DNA of 5,123 bases. Source: Flavobacterium sp. GTDB taxonomy: Bacteria > Bacteroidota > Bacteroidia > Flavobacteriales > Flavobacteriaceae. Numbering within the stretch: the stretch's first letter is position 1; every line of letters begins with the position of its first letter. Of this stretch, positions 1-5,123 are shown one piece after another. The notes beneath the pieces were generated by a model. The model ran no database searches, was not told where the DNA came from, and was given only the letters and a program-made list of their open reading frames with translations. Made by a program: the position numbers and the translations under genes. The stretch spans positions 1 to 5,123 of the forward strand of contig SEBM01000307.1 of assembly GCA_004296145.1 (NCBI GenBank), written 5' to 3'.

Positions 1-615
1 TACAGATTTTTTATCATCGTAAGTATATGTTTTAGAAATTTTGTCTCCAACTAAACCTTTGTGTTTAGAAACATTATCATTCACATAAACATACTCAATT
101 TTACCAATAATTGCTTTGTTTCTGTCTCTTGATGTACGTCTTACAATTATACCGTTTTCAACAATATATTCAATATCGTCAACCAAATTCTGGTGATTGG
201 TACTTTTTTTAGTTGTTGCTTTTATGCGGGCACCTTCATAAACAAAAGTCACTGTTTTAGTAATGTAATCATTACCCTCATGGTATTTATTTACAAATTT
301 TATGATGTTGTTATCCGCGTCATAAGTATAGTTAATTACTTCTTTCCAGTCACTTCCGACTTTTTCTTTTACGGTCATATCCAGCAATCCGTTTTTGTTA
401 TAAAAGAATTTCTGAATAACATCTGAAGTGGTAATTGTTTGAATTTTTCCATCAGCAAATACAATGGTTTTGTTTACAATTTCACCGTCTTTATAATTCT
501 GGTAATTCGTTTTTACAATATTGATTTGCTTTAATCTAACTGGCGGAGCGTCCTGACTGTGCAACAAACATGGGAATACCATCATTAAGATGGCCAATAA
601 GTAGATTTTTTTCAT
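1..615 (-). CDS. Secreted protein with YD-like beta-hairpin repeats, 3' end outside the window
   Basis: The frame is open from the ATG at 615-613 to the left edge, giving 205 residues with no stop, so the gene is partial. It starts MKKIYLLAILMMVFPCLLHS, a Sec signal peptide, with likely cleavage just before or after Q21. C16 has no lipobox around it (VFPC), so this is probably not a lipoprotein. From about residue 50 the chain is a series of similar units. Each has alternating aromatic/hydrophobic residues, a polar turn and a second strand: FFYNKNG at 70-76, YTYDADNN at 96-103, FVYEG at 124-128, YIVENG at 150-155, YVYVND at 175-180 and YTYDDK at 197-202. The spacing is 22-28 residues. This resembles the YD/RHS-like repeats of secreted Bacteroidota proteins, but no catalytic motif or named family is recognised. 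An outer-surface or periplasmic role is inferred. It has its own promoter and is separated from the upstream operon by a terminator-like hairpin. The start is supported by the signal peptide directly after the ATG. There is no Shine-Dalgarno motif, which is usual in this phylum. Confidence 0.85.
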   Translation of the reverse strand, partial: MKKIYLLAILMMVFPCLLHSQDAPPVRLKQINIVKTNYQNYKDGEIVNKTIVFADGKIQTITTSDVIQKFFYNKNGLLDMTVKEKVGSDWKEVINYTYDADNNIIKFVNKYHEGNDYITKTVTFVYEGARIKATTKKSTNHQNLVDDIEYIVENGIIVRRTSRDRNKAIIGKIEYVYVNDNVSKHKGLVGDKISKTYTYDDKKSV

Positions 616-639
616 GGTATTTGTATCGATTTGGGACGA

Positions 640-668
640 CCAAAATACAAAATTCCTTTAAAAATCAA
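640..668 (-). promoter_or_regulatory. Bacteroidota-type promoter for the partial repeat-protein gene
   Basis: On the minus strand a TTG (668-666, -33 element) is followed after 18 bases by TATTTTGG (647-640), a 7-of-8 match to the Bacteroidota -7 consensus TAnnTTTG. The spacing fits the usual 17-23 bases. Transcription would begin near 633, leaving a leader of about 20 bases before the ATG at 615. It lies downstream of the terminator-like hairpin of the preceding operon, which fits an independent transcription unit. The call rests on sequence match only. Confidence 0.55.
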
Positions 669-678
669 CGGTTTTGGA

Positions 679-725
679 TTCAAAAACTATTTATTTTTAA
701 ATAATTATCTAAAAATCAATAGTTT
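679..725 (-). terminator. Terminator-like AT-rich hairpin ending the receptor/lipoprotein operon
   Basis: The outer arms at 725-718 and 691-684 (AAACTATT / AATAGTTT) pair over 8 bp. There is one mismatch (717 with 692), then 7 more pairs (716-710 with 699-693, ATTTTTA / TAAAAAT), leaving a 10-base loop. On the minus strand the stem runs into TTTTTG. It begins 25 bases after the stop codon of the lipoprotein gene and ends before the next promoter, which is where an intrinsic terminator is expected. The stem is almost free of G and C, so it is weaker than a classical terminator. Confidence 0.6.
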
Positions 726-750
726 ATTTTGAGTATCAGAAAAGTTGTAG

Positions 751-2100
751 CTATTTTTCTCCATAAATCCTGACATCATCAACCATAAAAGCACCATTTA
801 ATGTTTTGTCTTTTCCGGAACCTATATATTTAAAAGCAATATTTATATTCCCTTTATAAGATGACAAATCAATACCTCCAGAAGTTATAAACTGACGTGC
901 AGGTGTCGATAAATTAGCCACTTTTGCGGTTAGTTTTGTCCATTTTGCTTTGGTAACATTTGAGCCGTCAAAATTAGCGGAGACATAGACTTCTAAAGAA
1001 TTTAATGGTGAATCGACTTTTAAATCATGTTGTGCATTTCTAAAAGATAAAACAGCATTATTATAACCGTCTAAATTAATTTTTGGAGAAATAAGCCATG
1101 CAATATTTTCAGCAGCAGTTGTACTTGTTGTATTAAATTCTGCATAACCATTTCCGGAATACACCATACTTTTCCATAATTTGGTAGCTTTTTCTACGAT
1201 GTTACTCCAACCCGGAAGGGCAAAATTGACATTGTTTTTTACGGATTGAAAATCTTCATAAAATAATGGAATGCTTCTTTTTCCGTTCATTACAAGGTCG
1301 CTTTCGTATCGCGCCAGCAATTGATAATCTGATCCATATTTGGTTAAAATACCTCGGACTTTCCCACTTCCCGAAGGCACAGAACCAGAAGCAAAATTTG
1401 CAAAACTACTAGTCCTGAAAATAATCTGATTTCCGGTCTTATCAGTTAAATTCCAATTTGTTGCACCGCCAATATTATTTGATTCTTCAAAATAATGACG
1501 GCCAATTGCTGTTTCGGCAAACTGAACATCTTTGAGTTCGATCAGCGTATTTAGTTTAGCGTCATTTAATGCTTCTTCTACAGAAACAGATTCTACAAGA
1601 TAATTTTCACTAACAGTTGTACACGAGCCATTTAGCACATTTTTATAATCATTTTGCGAAACTCTTCCAATTGTAGGATCTCCCGAATTGGTAACGTATA
1701 AACTTCCTATTTGTAACCCGCCATAATACAAATCTGTATATTGATTTTTAAGCTTTACATAAACTTTGTTTCCTACTCTAAAATCGACATAAGTATTTGT
1801 TACATCAACAGGAACATTAAAACCTATTGCCGGTTTTCTGTCTGTCGCTAATGTTTGAAGATAAATAGTTTTGAAAAAATTACCGCCTTCATCTGTAGAA
1901 GTTACATATCCTTCAATAACATCATCATAACTATATTGTTTTGGCACTGAACCCGAAAAATCTTTTACTTTTTCTACTGTTTGATTTACATTAAAATTTG
2001 GCTGTGTACATTCTAATTTAGGAATTTCAGGTTCTTTACTGCAAGAGTAAATAAATAATAATGGTAGTCCGAAAAAAGATTTTAGGAGTATATTTTTCAT
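751..2100 (-). CDS. DUF5689-domain surface lipoprotein with C-terminal choice-of-anchor J-like domain
   Basis: This 449-residue protein begins with a lipoprotein signal peptide. The lipobox IYSC places the lipidated cysteine at C20. It is followed by SKEPE, a charged stretch with two acidic residues that is compatible with a Bacteroidota surface-export signal. Residues about 57-270 match my recollection of DUF5689 (VIEGYVTSTDEGGNFFK at 61-77). They divide into two similar lobes, about 61-137 and 168-270, each looking like a small OB-type beta-barrel. Residues about 278-449 look like a jelly-roll of the choice-of-anchor J / cleaved-adhesin type: it opens with LFYEDFQS, has WLISPKINLDG at 335-345, and closes with FMVDDVRIYG. 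Such domains commonly bind glycans or proteins. No catalytic motif and no type IX sorting tail are seen, as expected for a lipid-anchored protein. The gene lies 20 bases after the TonB-dependent receptor gene with no promoter between them, so the two are surely co-transcribed. I infer a ligand-binding or lid-like partner of that receptor, analogous in position, not in fold, to SusD. The substrate is unknown. Confidence 0.9.
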   Translation of the reverse strand: MKNILLKSFFGLPLLFIYSCSKEPEIPKLECTQPNFNVNQTVEKVKDFSGSVPKQYSYDDVIEGYVTSTDEGGNFFKTIYLQTLATDRKPAIGFNVPVDVTNTYVDFRVGNKVYVKLKNQYTDLYYGGLQIGSLYVTNSGDPTIGRVSQNDYKNVLNGSCTTVSENYLVESVSVEEALNDAKLNTLIELKDVQFAETAIGRHYFEESNNIGGATNWNLTDKTGNQIIFRTSSFANFASGSVPSGSGKVRGILTKYGSDYQLLARYESDLVMNGKRSIPLFYEDFQSVKNNVNFALPGWSNIVEKATKLWKSMVYSGNGYAEFNTTSTTAAENIAWLISPKINLDGYNNAVLSFRNAQHDLKVDSPLNSLEVYVSANFDGSNVTKAKWTKLTAKVANLSTPARQFITSGGIDLSSYKGNINIAFKYIGSGKDKTLNGAFMVDDVRIYGEK

Positions 2101-2120
2101 AATTAGATGTGTTTTAAAAT

Positions 2121-4949
2121 TTATAGATTAATAGTTAAGTTCACGAAGTAAGTTCTTCCGTATCCGTAGAAATATTTCGGGCCAAAAGATGCTGTACCAC
2201 TGGAAACATCCTGATTAAGAGCCCTGAAATTGGCATTTCGTGCCTGCTCAAATCCGCCTGTTTTATACGAAACATCCAGAACATTATTGACACTGGCAAA
2301 AAGACCAACATATTTGCCGTAGACATGCCATGATTTTCCACCCGAAATATTTAATAAAGAAATGGGCTTAAATTTTTCCTGTTTTAATAACTCAGCTGCA
2401 CGTCCTTCTGTCGCCTCCGGAAAAAGCAACCCATTTTTAGCGTTTTTGTAAAAACGATCTGTTCTCGCAATGGACGAAACATCGATATAACTTTCTGTCA
2501 AATAATTAATATTGGCGCTGAGCCACCAAAATTTTGGATCTCGATATTCCAGTCCAAATGAATAAGCTTGTTGTGGCATTCCTGGTTGTTTGTAATTTTT
2601 CAAATATGACTTGCCAAAATCAAACGTTGCCTGCGTGTTTTCTTTAGCTGCATTTGCGTCATTGGTTATCGAAACATTCGGATTACTGTTATACGTGTAA
2701 TTTCCATAAGCTGCAGAAAAAGTGGTTTTTAAAGTTGCAGAAGCCTGATATTCAAAACTCAATTCTGCTCCTATATTTTTCTTATCAAGATGCGTTAATG
2801 TTTGAGAAACAAAAGCATCTGTGTTATTGTAACCGGCACCTTTGTCAAAAATTCCTTCGGCATAAAAAAAGGAAGTTTTTGTCGTGTTTTTTATTAACGT
2901 AAAATATGCCGTAGCCCTTATTTTAAGCTTGGGCGAATGATAAACGTAGTTTCCTTCTGCACTGCTTATATTTTCATTTTCTATTCCGTCGACAATTGAA
3001 TTATTCAATCGGGAATTTGAAAAAGTATTTCGGAGAGAAGGAGCTCTTGTAAGATGCATTCCGTTAAAATACAACCATTCTTTTCCTGAAATTTTATAGA
3101 TAAATCCACCTTTGAAACCAAAATTCTCAAAATTTACTTTTTGACTTTTACCTAGTGAACTTGTTGGATAAATACCATTTTGGTACAATCCTTCTCTCTG
3201 ATAATCTGTGACAGAATAGGATTGTCCGAGATAAAAATCTATTTTTCTATAATTGAATTTAAACTGAGTGAAGGCGTCAATTGTCGTTGCCAGAAGATTA
3301 TAATTGTATCCATAAACATCGCCTTTTTTTACCTGCCGATTTGGGTTTTGTAAATCAGATTGCGCCTGATCACCTGTATAAAAAGAATCAATATCGAGAA
3401 AATATAGACCTCCCAATAAATCTAAAAGATTTTGAAACTGATGTGATTTTAAATTTCTAAAAGTAATTCCACCGTCAAAAGAACTGTTTTCTGTGAGTTG
3501 AATATTGAGGTTTGTGTTTGCTGCAAAAGTTTTATCATCTGTCCGGTCTTCATACAAAACATAATGACTTTGAGCGGGTTCAAAACCTGAAATTTTTCCA
3601 TTATCTGTTATTGGTTTCTGGTTGGTTCTGTACATCGATTCCCAATCAATTTGGGCGTTTTGCAAAAACAACTCTTTACTTTCTTCTCCCTTAGAATAAT
3701 CAGGTGTAAAATCTCCTGAAAATTCTCCTTTATCTTTTGCATAAAGCGATGTATAATAGCTTGGCATTTTCCTGTAATAAACCGGATCGGGACTGTTTGC
3801 ATTTTGATAATCAATATTGCTATTTCCTATTTTACCAAACTGATACATTATGCTGGAATTCAGGTTTGCTTTTTCATTTATCTTAAAATAATGATTGAGC
3901 ATTAGCAGTGGTTCTTCAATATTTTTTACCCTTGCATTTCTTTTTTCACCATTTTGCCAGCCCCAATACGAATTGTATTTATTGTTTGTCAGCTGTGTAA
4001 CTTCATTGGTATTTGGTGAATTTTTCCCTCGTGAATTGGGCGTATAAAATCCTGTGAAATTCAGGGAATGTCTACTATTTAATTTTCTTTCGACACTTAT
4101 AAAAAGAGATTCGGCATCAAAATTTGTCCCTTCAAAATATCCCTCGTCTCCAATACGTTTTCCTGCCGAAATCACATACGCCCAACCAGAAGAATTCACT
4201 CCCGAAGCATACGTGCCAATCGCTCTCCAGTTATAAGTGGTATTGCTTCCTGAAAACGAAAGCCGTCCTCCTTTTCTGTACGTTGAAGCGCGTGTATAAA
4301 TTTGCTGTGTTCCTAATATTCCTCCAAAAGTATAATCTGAAGCAGCAGCGCCAACTGAAAATTCCTGATTTTTAAGTACATCGTTTAATCCTCCCCAATT
4401 TCCCCATTGTGGCCGTCCGTCATAAATTTTATTCATCTGCATTCCGTTGAGCATCATGGTGCTGTTCTCGCTGTCCAAACCACGCACTTTAAATCTGGCT
4501 TGTCCCCAACTAAAAGCAGAAGCCTGAAAAAAGGCATCCTTTGAAGATTGCAAAAGACCGGAAGTCATTTCAGAAGAGCTATTATCGTCTGTCAGATCAC
4601 TTTCTAATAATGAAATTAAAGTACCAGGGGTTTCGTCTGAAAAATTATCTTCTAATTCTAAAACTCCAAGATTGATGTTTGCATTTAAATTCACTTTTAA
4701 AAGCAAATCTTTATATCCCTGACTGTGCAGTAAAAGCAATTGTTGTCCTTTGAAAGTAGAACGAATCTCAAATTTCCCGTTTGTTTTGGTAAGCTGGGTC
4801 ACAGAAGAATTCTGAAGACTGACCACTACATTTGCGATTGGGTTTTGTGATTTTGCATCAATAACAAAACCGGAAACAGTAGTTTCCTGTTGTGCAAAAG
4901 CAATACTAAAAGGAAATAAAATAAAAAAAATCAAGTACTTTTTTCTCAT
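2121..4949 (-). CDS. TonB-dependent outer-membrane receptor with carboxypeptidase-regulatory-like domain
   Basis: This 942-residue outer-membrane transporter should take up a ligand using energy passed from TonB-ExbBD. Residues 1-20 (MRKKYLIFFILFPFSIAFAQ) are a signal peptide cleaved at about AFA|Q. Residues 24-100 form the seven-stranded CarboxypepD_reg-like domain common in Bacteroidota receptors (VSGFVIDAKSQNPIANVVVS). Residues about 105-220 are the plug, with RFKVRGLDSENSTMMLNG at 152-169 and GRPQWGNWGGLND at 178-190. These mark a recurrent Bacteroidota receptor subfamily. Residues about 221-942 are the beta-barrel, with alternating aromatic strands and an intact end (YFVNLTINL). The length is normal and there is no frameshift. 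No clear TonB box is visible. The ATG at 4949 is preferred because it places the signal peptide directly at the N-terminus. An in-frame TTG at 4961 would add four residues (MVSF) and is unlikely. The DUF5689 lipoprotein gene follows 20 bases downstream. The absence of SusD and of sugar enzymes argues against a standard polysaccharide locus. The substrate cannot be told from sequence. Confidence 0.93.
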   Translation of the reverse strand: MRKKYLIFFILFPFSIAFAQQETTVSGFVIDAKSQNPIANVVVSLQNSSVTQLTKTNGKFEIRSTFKGQQLLLLHSQGYKDLLLKVNLNANINLGVLELEDNFSDETPGTLISLLESDLTDDNSSSEMTSGLLQSSKDAFFQASAFSWGQARFKVRGLDSENSTMMLNGMQMNKIYDGRPQWGNWGGLNDVLKNQEFSVGAAASDYTFGGILGTQQIYTRASTYRKGGRLSFSGSNTTYNWRAIGTYASGVNSSGWAYVISAGKRIGDEGYFEGTNFDAESLFISVERKLNSRHSLNFTGFYTPNSRGKNSPNTNEVTQLTNNKYNSYWGWQNGEKRNARVKNIEEPLLMLNHYFKINEKANLNSSIMYQFGKIGNSNIDYQNANSPDPVYYRKMPSYYTSLYAKDKGEFSGDFTPDYSKGEESKELFLQNAQIDWESMYRTNQKPITDNGKISGFEPAQSHYVLYEDRTDDKTFAANTNLNIQLTENSSFDGGITFRNLKSHQFQNLLDLLGGLYFLDIDSFYTGDQAQSDLQNPNRQVKKGDVYGYNYNLLATTIDAFTQFKFNYRKIDFYLGQSYSVTDYQREGLYQNGIYPTSSLGKSQKVNFENFGFKGGFIYKISGKEWLYFNGMHLTRAPSLRNTFSNSRLNNSIVDGIENENISSAEGNYVYHSPKLKIRATAYFTLIKNTTKTSFFYAEGIFDKGAGYNNTDAFVSQTLTHLDKKNIGAELSFEYQASATLKTTFSAAYGNYTYNSNPNVSITNDANAAKENTQATFDFGKSYLKNYKQPGMPQQAYSFGLEYRDPKFWWLSANINYLTESYIDVSSIARTDRFYKNAKNGLLFPEATEGRAAELLKQEKFKPISLLNISGGKSWHVYGKYVGLFASVNNVLDVSYKTGGFEQARNANFRALNQDVSSGTASFGPKYFYGYGRTYFVNLTINL

Positions 4950-4989
4950 AAAGGATACCAATTAACTTTGATAAATTGTTAGGATTAAA

Positions 4990-5005
4990 ATGTTTACATA
5001 AACAT
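4990..5005. promoter_or_regulatory. Palindrome in the receptor leader, possible operator
   Basis: ATGTTTA-CA-TAAACAT is a perfect inverted repeat with 7-bp arms and a 2-base centre. Its right end is about 40 bases upstream of the receptor ATG and downstream of the predicted transcription start. The flanking AGG (4981-4983) and CCT (5006-5008) could extend it asymmetrically as RNA. A dimeric repressor site is the simplest reading, but such AT-rich palindromes also arise by chance. Confidence 0.3.
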
Positions 5006-5030
5006 CCTGATCATTTACATCAAAGGATAA

Positions 5031-5050
5031 ACTGGTTTTTGGAAAACAGT
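5031..5050 (-). promoter_or_regulatory. 5'-end hairpin of the receptor mRNA leader
   Basis: ACTG (5031-5034) pairs with CAGT (5047-5050) and TTTT (5036-5039) with AAAA (5043-5046), with a single bulged G at 5035 and a 3-base loop. With the -7 box at 5058-5065, transcription should start near 5051, so this stem would sit almost at the very 5' end of the transcript. A role in mRNA stability or regulation is possible. No known riboswitch class is recognised. Confidence 0.3.
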
Positions 5051-5057
5051 ATTAATT

Positions 5058-5086
5058 CAAAGATAAATATTATTAATTAAAATCAT
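5058..5086 (-). promoter_or_regulatory. Bacteroidota-type promoter for the receptor/lipoprotein operon
   Basis: On the minus strand TATCTTTG (5065-5058) matches the Bacteroidota -7 consensus TAnnTTTG at every fixed position. The -33 element is weak: 18 bases upstream there is only ATG (5086-5084) in place of TTG, which may mean an activator is needed. Transcription from here gives a leader of about 100 bases before the receptor ATG, long for this phylum. Confidence 0.5.
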
Positions 5087-5123
5087 AATTTTCCTGTTAA
5101 ATTTATTTTAAAAAGAAAAATAT

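Noticed and set aside
193..426. Plus-strand open frame of 77 codons with hydrophobic stretches
   Set aside because: It is antisense to the partial repeat-protein gene, whose frame has a clear signal peptide and repeats. The hydrophobic character is what the complement of a lysine- and asparagine-rich gene gives.
2141..2341. Minus-strand 66-codon frame inside the receptor gene
   Set aside because: It overlaps the 3' end of the receptor gene in another frame, has no recognisable motif and no promoter. It is a chance frame.
2654..4375. Several plus- and minus-strand frames of 60-83 codons within the receptor gene
   Set aside because: All lie in other frames of a well-supported receptor gene, are rich in Leu, Lys, Phe and Cys without domain character, and lack promoters.
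4994..5014. Possible six-codon leader peptide (MIRMFM) and an ATG-TAA start-stop just upstream (5015-5020) in the receptor leader
   Set aside because: Neither has a ribosome-binding signal. Such tiny frames are common by chance in AT-rich DNA, and the peptide has no attenuation-like run of one amino acid.
5021..5029. TATCCTTTG as a second -7 box for the receptor operon
   Set aside because: It has three bases between TA and TTTG instead of two, and no TTG at a suitable distance. The TATCTTTG at 5058-5065 is a perfect match.
5070..5123. AT-rich palindromic stretches such as TTAATTAA and AAAAT-CATA-ATTTT at the right edge
   Set aside because: They are short and expected in DNA of this composition. 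They could be part of an upstream gene's terminator, but no neighbouring gene end is visible to support that.

Overview
The window is AT-rich, uses A/T-ending codons, and has genes without Shine-Dalgarno motifs. It carries promoter-like -7 boxes of the Bacteroidota type (TAnnTTTG), and its protein families are typical of that phylum. A Flavobacteriia genome, probably Flavobacterium or a close relative, is the best guess. All recognisable genes lie on the minus strand, so the window reads from right to left.

From the right: a leader of about 170 bases (4950-5123) holds a perfect TAnnTTTG -7 box and several short inverted repeats. It precedes a 942-residue TonB-dependent outer-membrane receptor (2121-4949) with a signal peptide, a carboxypeptidase-regulatory-like N-terminal domain, a plug and a beta-barrel. 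Twenty bases further on is a 449-residue lipoprotein of the DUF5689 type (751-2100) with a C-terminal jelly-roll domain of the choice-of-anchor J kind. The pair forms a clear two-gene unit, closed by an AT-rich hairpin with a T-run (679-725). A new promoter (640-668) then drives a third gene, whose 5' 205 codons are in the window (1-615) and which runs off the left edge. It encodes a secreted protein built of YD-like beta-hairpin repeats.

The receptor and lipoprotein probably work together at the cell surface. The lipoprotein, exported and lipid-anchored, would bind or present a ligand, and the receptor would import it with TonB energy. No SusD-like protein, glycoside hydrolase, nuclease or regulator is in view, so the substrate cannot be named. 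The third gene looks like a separate transcription unit and need not be related.

Nothing here resembles a mobile element, CRISPR array, RNA gene or defence system. The points most worth a second look are the substrate of the receptor/lipoprotein pair, the structured leader upstream of it, and the tandem two-lobed layout of the DUF5689 protein.
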